Positions 8,723 to 18,276 are shown, counted from the first letter of the stretch. The stretch: 64,000 nt of DNA from an uncultured Clostridia bacterium (GCA_904501985.1 CAJGCT010000004.1:1-64000); one strand, 5' to 3'. The notes: a model not told the origin generated them from the letters alone. Translations and numbers: made by a program.

Positions 8723-9868
8723 ATGAAGGATTTATCACAGTGCAGAGCGGAGATCGACGAGATCGACTCACAGCTTTTAGCACTTCTTGAAAAGCGCATC
8801 CGTGTGGCGGAGAGCGTTGCAAAATATAAGCTTGCAAACAGCATGAAGGTGTTCGACGAGACCCGTGAGAGGGCAGTGCTTGACAAGATAGGCGAGCACT
8901 CTCCCGCCGATGTCAGAGAAAAGCTTGTTGGTACATACGACGGTATCATGAATATGTCAAAGCTTCATCAATATGAGCTTAAGAGTCAGACGTCACCAAA
9001 AAGAGAATTTTTTAATAACGCTATTTTAGCAGGTGAGCGCGTTCCTTGCGGTTTTGAGGGCAAAAAGGTGGGCGCACAGGGCGTTGACGGCGCATTTTCC
9101 TCCAAGGCGGCAAGACATATGTTTCCCGGAGCTGAAATTGTGTTTTTCAGTAGCTGGTCTGAGATTTTCGAGGCACTTCGGAAAGGTGATATTGATTTCG
9201 GCGTTCTGCCGGTGGAAAACTCCACCTACGGCTCTGTTACCGACGTATACAGGCTCATAATGGACAACGATGCCTATATTTACGCATCTCTGAGGCTTCC
9301 CGTGGAGCACTGTCTGCTTGCAAAGCACGGTGTGAGCCTTTCGGATATCAAGGAGATTATATCTCATCCACAGGCGATCGGTCAGTGCAGTGAATTTCTT
9401 GAAAGTGCGGGAATCTCTGCAACACAGACTACCAATACCGCAAAGGCGGCGGAGCTTGTTTCAAGTTCGGTGCGCTCCGATCTTGCCGCCATCGCTTCCT
9501 CTGAATGTGCCGAGCTTTACGGACTTAATATCCTGTCGCGCGGTATTCAGAACGAGAAGCACAACACCACACGCTTTGCGGCCATATCCCGTGAGCTGAC
9601 AATTGCACACGGGGCTGATAAAATAAGCATACAGTTTTCTCTTGCCCACAAGGAGGGCACACTTTCGCGTATTCTCGGTTATTTTTCGGCACTGGGACTG
9701 AATCTTACAAAGATCGAGAGCCGTCCCATACCGAAAGCGCCTTTTGAATACCGATTCCATCTTGATTTTAACGGCTCAATGACCGACGAGCACACATTTA
9801 ATCTTATCTGTGCGCTGTCCGACGAGCTGTCCGATTTCCGCTTTATCGGAAACTATAATGAGGAGTAA
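8723..9868 (+). CDS. pheA: Bifunctional chorismate mutase / prephenate dehydratase (P-protein)
   Basis: 381 residues, three fused domains. Residues 1-85 are an AroQ-type chorismate mutase (RAEIDEIDSQLLALLEKRI, VAKYKLANSMKV). Residues 110-285 are prephenate dehydratase (GAFSSKAA, LPVENSTYGSV, and the NTTRFAAI motif with the catalytic Thr). Residues 295-375 are the ACT regulatory domain, with the ESRP phenylalanine-binding motif in LNLTKIESRPIPK. It converts chorismate through prephenate to phenylpyruvate for Phe synthesis; the ESRP motif suggests feedback inhibition by Phe. AAGGA stands 10 nt before the ATG. It sits in the ruv-ecf gene run without a visible promoter of its own. Confidence 0.95.
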   Translation: MKDLSQCRAEIDEIDSQLLALLEKRIRVAESVAKYKLANSMKVFDETRERAVLDKIGEHSPADVREKLVGTYDGIMNMSKLHQYELKSQTSPKREFFNNAILAGERVPCGFEGKKVGAQGVDGAFSSKAARHMFPGAEIVFFSSWSEIFEALRKGDIDFGVLPVENSTYGSVTDVYRLIMDNDAYIYASLRLPVEHCLLAKHGVSLSDIKEIISHPQAIGQCSEFLESAGISATQTTNTAKAAELVSSSVRSDLAAIASSECAELYGLNILSRGIQNEKHNTTRFAAISRELTIAHGADKISIQFSLAHKEGTLSRILGYFSALGLNLTKIESRPIPKAPFEYRFHLDFNGSMTDEHTFNLICALSDELSDFRFIGNYNEE

Positions 9869-9895
9869 GCGTAAAATCCGTTTACGCGCTGTAAA

Positions 9896-10762
9896 ATGAA
9901 CGATCCATTTATTAAAGTCGAAAAACTGAATTTTTCCTATTCTGAGGATGACGGCTCGGATGTAGAGGTGCTCCGCGATCTTGATCTTACCATTGAGCGC
10001 GGATCGCTTGTTGCTGTGCTGGGTCACAACGGATCAGGAAAATCCACTTTGGCAAAGCTTATAAATCTCATACTTACGCCCACAAGCGGCAAAATATTTG
10101 TGGACGGTCTTGAAATTACAAAGCCCGACCTCTCTGAGGATGAGCTGTTTGAAAACCGCAGAAATGTGGGCATGGTGTTTCAGAATCCCGACAATCAGCT
10201 TGTTGCCACAATTGTTGAGGAGGATATCGCTTTCGGACCTGAAAATTTAGGCGTCACGCCGTCCGAGATTAGATCGCGCGTTGACTACGCACTTGAAACT
10301 GTGGGAATGACTGAATTTGCGCGTCATTCGCCTCACCAGCTCTCAGGCGGTCAGAAACAGCGTGTCGCCATTGCAGGAATTATCGCAATGATGCCGAAGT
10401 GCATAATCTTCGATGAATCCACCGCCATGCTTGACCCGTCGGGACGGCGCGAGGTTATGGACACCATAATACGCCTTAACCGTGAGTTTGGCATAACCGT
10501 GCTTCACATCACCCACTACATGAACGAAGCGGCTATGTGCGACAGAGTGGTGGTTATAAATGACGGCAGAATCGAGCTTGACGGCAAGCCCGAAGAAGTG
10601 TTCTGCCATGTTTCCCACCTTGAGCGGATAGGTCTTGACGTGCCGCAGACCGTTGAGGTGTTAAACGAGCTTAAAAAGTCAGGACTTCCTGTTGATATAG
10701 CCAAGCTTTCGGCGGACGACTGCGCCGACGAGATAATGAAGTTGTTTGGAGACCATAAATGA
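9896..10762 (+). CDS. ecfA1: Energy-coupling factor transporter ATPase 1
   Basis: 288 residues. An ABC ATPase of the ECF (CbiO) type: Walker A GHNGSGKST at about 42-50, Q-loop VFQNPDNQL, signature LSGGQKQRVAI, Walker B CIIFDEST, then the H-loop HITHYM. The C-terminal extension with Asp/Glu-rich helices is typical of EcfA. With EcfA2 and EcfT it forms the shared module that powers uptake of vitamins or trace metals through separate S-components. No S-component gene is next to it, so it is probably a group II module serving several S-components (inference). It overlaps ecfA2 by 4 nt (ATGA). Confidence 0.95.
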   Translation: MNDPFIKVEKLNFSYSEDDGSDVEVLRDLDLTIERGSLVAVLGHNGSGKSTLAKLINLILTPTSGKIFVDGLEITKPDLSEDELFENRRNVGMVFQNPDNQLVATIVEEDIAFGPENLGVTPSEIRSRVDYALETVGMTEFARHSPHQLSGGQKQRVAIAGIIAMMPKCIIFDESTAMLDPSGRREVMDTIIRLNREFGITVLHITHYMNEAAMCDRVVVINDGRIELDGKPEEVFCHVSHLERIGLDVPQTVEVLNELKKSGLPVDIAKLSADDCADEIMKLFGDHK

Positions 10763-11619
10763 CAGCCATCGAATTAAAAAACGTAACATATGTATATTCG
10801 CCCGATACGCCGTTCTGCAAGACTGCGCTTGATGACGTCTCCCTTGAAATAAAGGCAGGTGTCATAACGGGACTTATGGGGCATACAGGCTCGGGAAAGT
10901 CCACGATGGTACAGCTTTTCAACGGACTTACGCGCCCCACATCCGGAACTGTGTTTGTTGGCGGCGAGGACATTTGGGCAGAGCCGAAAAAAATAAGCCG
11001 TTTTCGTTTCAAGGTAGGACTTGTATTCCAATATCCCGAATATCAGCTTTTTGAAGAAACTGTGCGCCGTGACATCGCTTTCGGTCCAACGAATATGGGA
11101 CTTGATGAGGCGGAGGTTTCGCGCCGCGTTGAAGAAGCGGCGATATTCTGCGGAATCTCTCCCGAAATGCTTGAAAAATCCCCCTTTGATCTGTCGGGCG
11201 GTCAGAAACGCCGTGTTGCCATTGCCGGAATCATGGCGATGGAGCCGGAGGTGCTTGTGCTTGACGAGCCTGCGGCAGGACTTGACCCACAGGGTCGCGA
11301 GGAGATACTGGGCGGCATCCGCTCCTATCAGAGGCAGAAGAAGAACACGGTTATCATCGTGTCTCACTCAATGGAGGACATGGCAAGATATTCCGACGAG
11401 ATAGTTGTAATGGATCACGCGAAGATATTCATGCAGGGAAGCACTGCGGAGGTATTTAAGAATGCCGAGGCGCTTTCAAGCGTGGGACTCAGCGTTCCGC
11501 AGGTGACGGAGCTTTGCAATAAGCTAAAAGAGCGCGGTCTTGATATACCCGACGGAATTTATACCACAGAAGCCGCAAAATCCGCAATACTCGCGCTTCT
11601 TTCCGGAGGTAACAAATGA
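10759..11619 (+). CDS. ecfA2: Energy-coupling factor transporter ATPase 2
   Basis: 286 residues. Second ABC ATPase of the ECF module: Walker A GHTGSGKST near 38-46, Q-loop VFQYPEYQLFEETV (the EcfA2 form), signature DLSGGQKRRVAIAG, and Walker B VLVLDEPAAGLDPQG. Compared with EcfA1, the residue after Walker B Asp-Glu is Pro rather than Ser, the standard composite-site arrangement in which the two ATPases differ. Its start overlaps the ecfA1 stop and its end overlaps the ecfT start by 4 nt, implying coupled translation and fixed stoichiometry. Confidence 0.95.
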   Translation: MTAIELKNVTYVYSPDTPFCKTALDDVSLEIKAGVITGLMGHTGSGKSTMVQLFNGLTRPTSGTVFVGGEDIWAEPKKISRFRFKVGLVFQYPEYQLFEETVRRDIAFGPTNMGLDEAEVSRRVEEAAIFCGISPEMLEKSPFDLSGGQKRRVAIAGIMAMEPEVLVLDEPAAGLDPQGREEILGGIRSYQRQKKNTVIIVSHSMEDMARYSDEIVVMDHAKIFMQGSTAEVFKNAEALSSVGLSVPQVTELCNKLKERGLDIPDGIYTTEAAKSAILALLSGGNK

Positions 11620-12437
11620 TAAAAGATATCACGCTTGGACAGTATTTCCCCGGAAATACCGTGCTTCACAGGCTTGATCCGCGAATGAAGATAATCCTGA
11701 CCGTAGCATATATTGTGGGTGTGTTTCTTGCAAAGAACATGATCTCCTTTGCGGCGGTTGCGGCAAGCGCGGTTTTACTTGTGATTATTTCCGGCATCTC
11801 GTGGAAAACTATCATAAAGAGCATGAAGCCGCTTATTTTCATCGTGGCTTTCACCACATTTTTCAATCTATTTTTTACAACCGGCGACGTGCTTTTAATA
11901 AGCTTTTGGCGAATCAATATCTATCTTGAGGGCGTTGTGTATTCCGTCATGATGATACTGCGCATATCCGCAATGCTTGTGGGTACTACAATTCTTTTGA
12001 CTTATACAACATCTCCCATCATGCTGACGGATGCGCTGGAGCGGCTTTTAGCACCCCTTCGCAAAATAAAGCTTCCCGTGCACGAATTTTCCATGATGAT
12101 GACCATTGCTCTGCGCTTTATTCCCACTCTTATTGAGGAAACCGACAAGATAATGTCGGCGCAGAAGGCGAGAGGTGCGGATTTTGAATCGGGCAGTCTC
12201 ATGCGCCGCGCAAAGGCTCTTGTGCCTATACTGATACCCCTGTTCATATCCGCTTTCAGACGTGCGGATGAGCTTGCTACCGCCATGGAATGCCGCTGTT
12301 ACCGAGGCGGCGACGGACGCACCCGAATGACAAAGCTTAAGTATGCCGCACGGGACTTTTTTGCTGTGCTTGTAATGGCGGCGTTTATCGCCTCTGTGGC
12401 GGCACTGAACATGATTCCCATGGGAATAAGCCTATGA
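11616..12437 (+). CDS. ecfT: Energy-coupling factor transporter transmembrane protein EcfT
   Basis: 273 residues with hydrophobic segments at about 25-60, 65-90, 105-130 and 240-265. The two coupling helices carry AQKARGADFESGS (first Ala-Arg-Gly motif) and AMECRCYRGGDGRTRM (second motif position, here with Arg-Cys-Tyr rather than Arg-Gly-Tyr). These insert into grooves of EcfA1/EcfA2. The N-terminus (ITLGQYFPGNTVLHRLDPRMKI) is the conserved family start. The stop overlaps the truA start codon (CTATGA). Confidence 0.93.
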   Translation: MIKDITLGQYFPGNTVLHRLDPRMKIILTVAYIVGVFLAKNMISFAAVAASAVLLVIISGISWKTIIKSMKPLIFIVAFTTFFNLFFTTGDVLLISFWRINIYLEGVVYSVMMILRISAMLVGTTILLTYTTSPIMLTDALERLLAPLRKIKLPVHEFSMMMTIALRFIPTLIEETDKIMSAQKARGADFESGSLMRRAKALVPILIPLFISAFRRADELATAMECRCYRGGDGRTRMTKLKYAARDFFAVLVMAAFIASVAALNMIPMGISL

Positions 12438-13180
12438 AAATATTACTCGAACTCAGCTATATCGGCACAGGCTTTGCCGGCTATCAGGTACAGCCGGGAC
12501 GGGAGACCGTACAGTCCGCGCTTCAGGATGCAATTGAACGCATCTACGGTGTACGCTATGCCGTTAAGGGATGCTCACGCACCGATGCAGGCGTGCACGC
12601 GCTTCGCTACTATGCCACCTTTGATACAGACAAGGATATTCCCACAGACAGGCTTCCTTTTGCGCTTAACAGTGTTATCGACCGCCGTATATCCGTAATT
12701 TCGGCTGTGGAAGTGCCGGAGGATTTCCACGTGCGCCATGACGTTAGAGAGAAAGAATACGAGTATCTTATCCGCCTGTCTCGCATTCCCGATCCGTTTC
12801 TTGTAGACCGCGCGTGGCAATTCCCGAAGCCTCTGCCGGCGGACGGGATTTCCCGTATGCGGCAGGCGGCTAAAGCTTTTATCGGGCGTCACGATTTTTC
12901 GGGATTTATGGCAAACGGCTCGGATGTTGCCGACACCGTGCGGAATGTGACACGGCTTGATATAATCGAGGACGGCGAGCTTCTTCGCATACGCATTGCC
13001 GCCGATGGATTTCTTTACAATATGGTGCGTATTATCGTTGGCACGCTGATAGATACTGCCCTTGGAAAGATTGAGCCGTCCGACATGTCGGACATTATCG
13101 CATCCTGCGACCGAAGCCGCGCCGGGATGACCGCGCCGTCGGAGGGGTTGTATCTTAGGAGTGTAACGTTTCTGCGGTAA
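12434..13180 (+). CDS. truA: tRNA pseudouridine(38-40) synthase TruA
   Basis: 248 residues, normal length. The catalytic Asp lies in GCSRTDAGVHAL at about 47-58. The N-terminal LELSYIGTGFAGYQVQPG and the C-terminal FLYNMVRIIVGTLIDTALGK motifs are both intact. It isomerises uridines 38-40 in tRNA anticodon stem-loops. The ecfA1-ecfA2-ecfT-truA order is a common Firmicute arrangement. It overlaps ecfT by 4 nt and closes the long co-directional run; about 100 nt without a gene follow. Confidence 0.96.
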   Translation: MKILLELSYIGTGFAGYQVQPGRETVQSALQDAIERIYGVRYAVKGCSRTDAGVHALRYYATFDTDKDIPTDRLPFALNSVIDRRISVISAVEVPEDFHVRHDVREKEYEYLIRLSRIPDPFLVDRAWQFPKPLPADGISRMRQAAKAFIGRHDFSGFMANGSDVADTVRNVTRLDIIEDGELLRIRIAADGFLYNMVRIIVGTLIDTALGKIEPSDMSDIIASCDRSRAGMTAPSEGLYLRSVTFLR

Positions 13181-13283
13181 ATATAAAAATAAAATACACT
13201 TAACCAATTATTTCATTGGATAAAATCTCACGAATGTCAAATAATAAGGCTGTAAACCAAATATGGAGGAGATTTTATCTACT

Positions 13284-13829
13284 ATGAAAGCAACAGGAAT
13301 AGTCAGACGCATCGACGATCTGGGTCGTGTCGTTATCCCTAAGGAGATTCGCCGCACTATGCGAATCCGTGAAGGCGACCCCCTTGAAATATTTACCGAC
13401 CGCGAAGGCGAGGTCATTTTTAAAAAATATTCACCCATAGGTGAGCTTAACGCATTTGCCGCACAATATGCGGAGACTCTTTACAGAATCGCCGGTATGG
13501 CGGTAGTCATATGTGACCGTGATGCGGTCATCGCCTGCGCAGGTCTTCCGAGAAAGGAATATCTTGACAAGAAGCTTTCCGGCGAGCTTGAGGACATTAT
13601 CGAGGGACGCGGTAATTACCGCTATCTTGAAGGCTCACAGCCGGTACGAATCACTTCTGATTCTAACAGTGCCGCCGTTTCCTGCGCCATGCCCATAATA
13701 GCTGACGGAGACCTTATCGGTTGTGTTGCTTCTGTGCACATTCCCGATGCAGAGCCGGTTGAGGGCGATGTGGAAAACAAGCTTATAGGCACTGCCGCGG
13801 CATTTTTGGCAAAGCAGATCGAGGCGTGA
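13284..13829 (+). CDS. spoVT: Stage V sporulation protein T
   Basis: 181 residues. Residues 1-50 are an AbrB-type swapped-hairpin DNA-binding domain (GIVRRIDDLGRVVIPKEIR, RIREGDPLEIFTDREGEV) close to Bacillus SpoVT. Residues 60-180 are the GAF-like regulatory domain. SpoVT adjusts forespore sigma-G-dependent transcription late in sporulation. The start is the ATG at 13284 giving MKATGIVRR, the family's invariant start, with GGAGGAG at 13265-13271; an earlier in-frame codon lies on the ribosome site itself. I see no confident sigma-A or sigma-G promoter in the 100 nt upstream. Confidence 0.94.
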   Translation: MKATGIVRRIDDLGRVVIPKEIRRTMRIREGDPLEIFTDREGEVIFKKYSPIGELNAFAAQYAETLYRIAGMAVVICDRDAVIACAGLPRKEYLDKKLSGELEDIIEGRGNYRYLEGSQPVRITSDSNSAAVSCAMPIIADGDLIGCVASVHIPDAEPVEGDVENKLIGTAAAFLAKQIEA

Positions 13830-13839
13830 GGTGCAGTCT

Positions 13840-14100
13840 ATGAAAAAGAATGTACCGAAGGTTAAGATCCTGCGCAGTGTGTCCGACGATTTTCTCGGCG
13901 CATATCCGGCACAGCCCTTAGAATTTCCCTCAAAATACCCCTGCGAGGATGCATTTCTCCACGGTTCTGTGGCGTCTGCAACCGACTGCACGGGAATCGC
14001 GGTAGTACAGCCGGAGACCGATGAGGAGGCTGAGTCCCTCATGAGCATACGGGATGTGCCCATAACAAGCGTTGAGGGCGACGGGATTATCCCTAACTGA
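13840..14100 (+). CDS. Hypothetical small protein
   Basis: 86 residues, not recognised. It opens basic (KKNVPKVKILRSVSDDF) and is otherwise acidic; it has no signal peptide, membrane segment or known motif. The ATG at 13840 has GAGGTG at 6 nt, and the gene begins 10 nt after the spoVT stop, so it is probably co-transcribed with spoVT and may be a sporulation accessory (inference). It is followed by a long perfect hairpin. Confidence 0.6.
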   Translation: MKKNVPKVKILRSVSDDFLGAYPAQPLEFPSKYPCEDAFLHGSVASATDCTGIAVVQPETDEEAESLMSIRDVPITSVEGDGIIPN

Positions 14101-14111
14101 TATATTGTATA

Positions 14112-14147
14112 GCGCGGAGGACTGCATTTGGCAGTCCTCTTAGCGCG
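14112..14147 (+). terminator. Long GC-rich hairpin after the spoVT operon
   Basis: GCGCGGAGGACTGC, loop ATTTG, GCAGTCCTC then TTAGCGCG: an extended stem but without a following T-run. It may terminate weakly, stabilise the 3' end or be an intergenic palindrome. Confidence 0.45.
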
Positions 14148-14228
14148 TTGAATTTACCCTCCAAATCGCCTGCGGCGACAGCTCCTACCGAGTGGGAGTC
14201 TAATAATCTTATGAAGTAGGAGAGACAA

Positions 14229-15425
14229 ATGAAACTTACATACAAGCATACGCTGATATCCTGTTACCTTTGCTTTTTTATACAGGCTATCGTAAACAAC
14301 TTCAGTCCGCTTCTTTTTGTTACATATTCTGAAGAATTTGGTGTATCCATTGAGCAGATAACTCTGCTTATTTCCTATAACTTCATCGTGCAGATGGCGG
14401 TGGATGCCATAGGTGTAAAATATGCGTATCGAATCGGACACAGGCGCGGACTTGTCATTGCACACATCACGTCTTTTCTCGGAATGGCAGGTCTCGCGGT
14501 GTTCACTAAGATATTTCCGCCATACCTCGGACTGTTTTTAGCAACTACACTTTGCTCCCTTGGAAGCGGATTTATCGAGGTCATGGCAAGCCCCACTGTT
14601 GAGGCACTTCCGCTTGGGAATAAAAGCGCGGCTATGAGCCTGCTCCATTCCTTCTACTGCTGGGGACACCTTGCGATCGTGCTTTTATCGACTCTCTTTT
14701 TCGTCTTGGCAGGAATCGAAAATTGGCGTATAATGGCGTGGATATGGGCGGCAATTCCGTTCTTTAACTGCATACTTTTCGCTTTAGTCCCTTTAGCTCC
14801 CCTTGCCGAGGACAAGGAAAATCAAGGCTCATTTTTTAAAATCTTCAGGCTTCGTGGATTTCCGATTTTCCTTATTATCATGATCTGCGCCGGAGCAATG
14901 GAACAGGGAATTGCACAGTGGTCGTCGCTGTTCGCCGAAACGGGACTTGGAGTCTCAAAGACTGTGGGCGACCTTCTTGGTCCGTGTATGTTCGGACTTA
15001 TGATGGCTCTCTCGCGTACCTTTTACGGAATCTTCGGAGAGAGGATAAACCTCATCCGCTTCATGAAATACTGCGCTGTGGGAATATTTACGGGATATCT
15101 CATGTGCGTCCTCTCGCCAACTCCGGTGCTGTCCCTTTGCGGATGCGGACTTGCGGGACTGTGCGTTGGTATATATTGGCCCGGTACGCTCAGTGTGGCG
15201 AGCAGCAGTGTACCCCTTGGCGGAACTACCATGTTTGCGGTCCTTGCGCTTGCAGGAGACGTTGGATGCTCGCTCGGTCCCGGAATGATCGGCTTTGTGG
15301 CAGACAAGGTGGGCGGAGATGTGGGACTTAAGGCAGGAATATTTGCGGCAATCATATTCCCGATAACCGCATTCATACTGCTTTCGCTCATAAGAAGACA
15401 GCGCAAGCAGAATCTTGCCGAATGA
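14229..15425 (+). CDS. MFS transporter
   Basis: 398 residues with about 12 hydrophobic segments. Between segments 2 and 3 is the MFS loop motif GVKYAYRIGHRRGLV, a variant of GxxxDRxGRR, and the pattern repeats in the second half (YGIFGERINLIRFM). The N-terminus HTLISCYLCFFIQAIVNNFSPLLF resembles FucP/GlcP-like sugar or drug:H+ families of gut Clostridia. The substrate cannot be assigned. GTAGGAGAG lies 6-10 nt before the ATG. It is a single-gene unit closed by a strong terminator at 15453-15490. Confidence 0.82.
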   Translation: MKLTYKHTLISCYLCFFIQAIVNNFSPLLFVTYSEEFGVSIEQITLLISYNFIVQMAVDAIGVKYAYRIGHRRGLVIAHITSFLGMAGLAVFTKIFPPYLGLFLATTLCSLGSGFIEVMASPTVEALPLGNKSAAMSLLHSFYCWGHLAIVLLSTLFFVLAGIENWRIMAWIWAAIPFFNCILFALVPLAPLAEDKENQGSFFKIFRLRGFPIFLIIMICAGAMEQGIAQWSSLFAETGLGVSKTVGDLLGPCMFGLMMALSRTFYGIFGERINLIRFMKYCAVGIFTGYLMCVLSPTPVLSLCGCGLAGLCVGIYWPGTLSVASSSVPLGGTTMFAVLALAGDVGCSLGPGMIGFVADKVGGDVGLKAGIFAAIIFPITAFILLSLIRRQRKQNLAE

Positions 15426-15452
15426 GATTTAGCAAAATGTAAATAAAGTGTA

Positions 15453-15490
15453 AACTCTCCCTCGTTTTTGAAACTGTGGGAGAGTTTTTT
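15453..15490 (+). terminator. Intrinsic terminator after the MFS gene
   Basis: AACTCTCCC at 15453-15461 pairs with GGGAGAGTT at 15478-15486 and is followed by a T-run. Confidence 0.88.
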
Positions 15491-15530
15491 CGTCTTATTG
15501 TGTAGATACATATTTTAAGGAGGGATGACC

Positions 15531-16988
15531 TTGAAATTTAGATACAGCGCACTTATTTTACTCGCCGTAATGCTTATGTTTGCAATGACTTCCTGCACAC
15601 CGTGGATGTCGGGGAAGATTACGGATCTCAGAGAGCGTGTTTTCGGTTACAATCCGCCGGATTTTGTGGATTCTACGGTCAAAGTCATTGATAAATCTCC
15701 TAAGGATACCAACAATCCGGTGTCTGACACGGGGATTCCCGAAAATTCAGTTGAAAGCGAGATAGACACGCTATTTTCGGAGCTTTCGGAGGATCACGAG
15801 ATCTACCGCTTCAATAATGACAACTGTGCTGTGTTGTATAACGAAAAAGACGCTTACATACTTGATTTTACAGCGGAAAGAATCACTCCCGTTACCGATA
15901 TTGAGGAGATGTACGCCGCCGCCGACCCAACCGGTCGGGGACGGGAATATTTTAATGATTACCGCATAGAATATGAGTTTTCAGAGAGGGAAACTCAGCT
16001 TCATCTGTTTTTCACGGTTTATTCCAATACCGAGGAGGCGTATTTTTCGGTTTACGGTTATTACTATCTGAACGGGCGCATTTACAGCGGCACAGGCATC
16101 CCCGATATCAAAAACCGAAGCTTCGTAGGCTTTTACAAGACGACGGTAAGCTATCCCGGATGCGACGAGCCTTTTACCGTCACAAGCCTTGACGATTATG
16201 CGAAGCTCGGCTTATACGAGGACCAATACTTGCTTATCTGCACGCGTGCATTTATCGAGAACGACATTGCGACTCTTGAAGAATGTATGGGCGTTGAGGA
16301 CGGCTTGCTTTCCGTTTGGGAGGGCGTTGCGGTCAGCGATTACACGCTGACAAACCCTTATCCCAATTTACCCGGTGCGTATACGCTCAGGATGATTGCA
16401 AATATTTCGGGAAGCCAAATGGAGCGTTATCCCGACGGACAGTATATTATTACGATTTTCGAGGGGCTTGGCGTTGAAATGGAGATAGTTCCCGTAACCG
16501 CATCATCAGTTGCCGGTGTGATGTCCGATGTCGAAAAGTGGGTCTATATGTTTGCAGAAAGCTACGGTGGCTGGTACGGGGAGGATATGCTTAACCCCGA
16601 AAATCGTGATTTTGCTCATCATATGCTTGACTTCTTCGGGTACATAAACCGCATGAAGGGAATATCCGACACTCTCACCGGTGAGGAATACAAGGCGTAC
16701 AGCGAGAAATATTTAGGCTTTACGGATTTTGAAAATGAGTACACATCAGAGGGGCAGATAGAACATTACGGTCACGGCGGCGTGGGGCAGATATGCGAGG
16801 TCAAAACGCTGTCAAGTGCCAGCGGTGTACATATAATCGAGGTCACATACTTCGCCGATCCCATGCGTTCCGTGGTGGCACTTGTAAAGAGATTCACAGC
16901 AGTAGAGCTTGGTGACGGCGAGTATCGCATTGACTTGATTGAAACGGTGTTTGAAACGAATCACCACATCTACGGTTGGTCGACGTAA
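15531..16988 (+). CDS. Hypothetical lipoprotein
   Basis: 485 residues from a TTG start. AAGGAGG at 15517-15523 stands 7 nt before this TTG but only 1 nt before the in-frame ATG at 15525, so the TTG is preferred. The N-terminus is a lipoprotein signal (KFRYSALILLAVMLMFAM, lipobox TSC at about residue 22). The mature part has no recognised domain; it is acidic, rich in Tyr and Asp/Glu, and predicted surface-anchored. It is flanked by terminators and is monocistronic. Function unknown. Confidence 0.7.
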   Translation: MKFRYSALILLAVMLMFAMTSCTPWMSGKITDLRERVFGYNPPDFVDSTVKVIDKSPKDTNNPVSDTGIPENSVESEIDTLFSELSEDHEIYRFNNDNCAVLYNEKDAYILDFTAERITPVTDIEEMYAAADPTGRGREYFNDYRIEYEFSERETQLHLFFTVYSNTEEAYFSVYGYYYLNGRIYSGTGIPDIKNRSFVGFYKTTVSYPGCDEPFTVTSLDDYAKLGLYEDQYLLICTRAFIENDIATLEECMGVEDGLLSVWEGVAVSDYTLTNPYPNLPGAYTLRMIANISGSQMERYPDGQYIITIFEGLGVEMEIVPVTASSVAGVMSDVEKWVYMFAESYGGWYGEDMLNPENRDFAHHMLDFFGYINRMKGISDTLTGEEYKAYSEKYLGFTDFENEYTSEGQIEHYGHGGVGQICEVKTLSSASGVHIIEVTYFADPMRSVVALVKRFTAVELGDGEYRIDLIETVFETNHHIYGWST

Positions 16989-17010
16989 GGGGAGAAATAC
17001 GCAGTTTATT

Positions 17011-17047
17011 GTGTGGGACGATGTTTGCATCGTCCCACACAAATTTT
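17011..17047 (+). terminator. Intrinsic terminator after the lipoprotein gene
   Basis: A perfect 13-bp stem (GTGTGGGACGATG with CATCGTCCCACAC), 4-nt loop TTTG, then AAATTTT. Spans 17011-17040 plus the short T-run. Confidence 0.8.
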
Positions 17048-17081
17048 ATGCCCAAATCTCGCATAATTTTTCGAAAAACTA

Positions 17082-17110
17082 TTGTATTCTGCCATAAAAT
17101 TTGATATAAT
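17082..17110 (+). promoter_or_regulatory. Sigma-A promoter for the Gfo/Idh/MocA gene
   Basis: TTGTAT at 17082-17087, 17 nt, TATAAT at 17105-17110 with a TGA extension; 32 nt before the ATG. Confidence 0.75.
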
Positions 17111-17142
17111 ATCCATGTATATTTTATAGGGGAGAACAATAT

Positions 17143-18276
17143 ATGAATATTGGTATACTCGGCTTCGGTTCAATGGGGCGCACACACGCCTTTGCTATTG
17201 ACAGTCTTGGATATTTTTACCGTGATCTGCCGTTTAAGGCTGAGCTTTACGGTGTATATACACGCACGCCGGAAACGAGAGAAGCGGCGGCGAGAGAATT
17301 TGGATTCAAGCGAGTCTACACCTCCGAGGACGAGATGATAAGTGATCCGGCGATTGACATTATCGACATCACCACTCCCAACATTGCACATTTCGAAACC
17401 ATAAAGAAGGCTATAGCCGCAGGGAAGCACATATACTGTGAAAAGCCGCTGTGCATATCCGAAGCGGAGGCAAGCGAGGTGTCAAGGCTTGCAGAGGATG
17501 CCGGAATCACGGCGCAGGTGGTGTTCAACACACGCTTCCTGTCGCCCATAATGCGTGCAAAACAGCTTATTTCAGAGGGACGGCTTGGGCGCATCATCAG
17601 CTTCAGATGCGCTTTTCTCCACGCTTCCTGCACCGATCCTTTGAAAAACGCAGGCTGGAAGCAGGATAAGACTGTTTGCGGCGGCGGTGTGCTGTTTGAT
17701 CTCGGAAGCCACGCTATTGACCTTGTATATCACCTCTGCGGTGATTTTAAGAATATTTACGGCACTTCGCAGATTGCCTATCCTGTAAGGCGCGGCATGG
17801 ACGGTGAAGCGTGGCAGACCAACGCCGACGAGGCGTTCTACATGATCGCCGAGCTTGAGTGTGGGGCAAAGGGAACGATTATTGCATCAAAGCTTGCCAC
17901 CGGCACAAACGACGATTTTACCCTTGAAATCTACGGCGAGAAGGGTGCGCTGAAATTCGATCTTATGGAGCCTAATTGGCTGTGGTTCTACGACTGCACC
18001 GATAAGAGCGGAGACCTTGGCGGCGAGTGCGGCTTCAAGCGAATCGAGTGCTGCGGAAGATATCCTGCGCCCGGCGGAATTTTCCCCGGTGTCAAAGCAC
18101 CTATCGGATGGCTTCGCGGTCACATCGGCTCAATGTATGCATTTCTTGATTCGGTGCATTCCGGAAAGCCTACAGACCCATCCTTTGTTGATGGAGCATA
18201 TGTTCAGCGCATAATGGAAGCGGCGTATCGCTCGGATATCAGCAAAAAAGCGGAGATGTGCGAGAGAATAAACTAA
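17143..18276 (+). CDS. Gfo/Idh/MocA family NAD(P)-dependent oxidoreductase
   Basis: 377 residues. N-terminal Rossmann domain starts with IGILGFGSMGRTHA (the GxGxxG dinucleotide site). The conserved family motif EKPLC, with its catalytic Lys, lies near residue 103-107. The C-terminal alpha/beta domain carries GGGVLFDLGSHAIDLVYHL (about 180-198) with the family's Asp and His. These enzymes oxidise or reduce sugars, inositols or sugar acids; the substrate here is not known. A GGGGAG ribosome site lies 8 nt before the ATG. It heads a tight group with coaE, the transglycosylase, the aminopeptidase and the aldolase fusion. Confidence 0.88.
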   Translation: MNIGILGFGSMGRTHAFAIDSLGYFYRDLPFKAELYGVYTRTPETREAAAREFGFKRVYTSEDEMISDPAIDIIDITTPNIAHFETIKKAIAAGKHIYCEKPLCISEAEASEVSRLAEDAGITAQVVFNTRFLSPIMRAKQLISEGRLGRIISFRCAFLHASCTDPLKNAGWKQDKTVCGGGVLFDLGSHAIDLVYHLCGDFKNIYGTSQIAYPVRRGMDGEAWQTNADEAFYMIAELECGAKGTIIASKLATGTNDDFTLEIYGEKGALKFDLMEPNWLWFYDCTDKSGDLGGECGFKRIECCGRYPAPGGIFPGVKAPIGWLRGHIGSMYAFLDSVHSGKPTDPSFVDGAYVQRIMEAAYRSDISKKAEMCERIN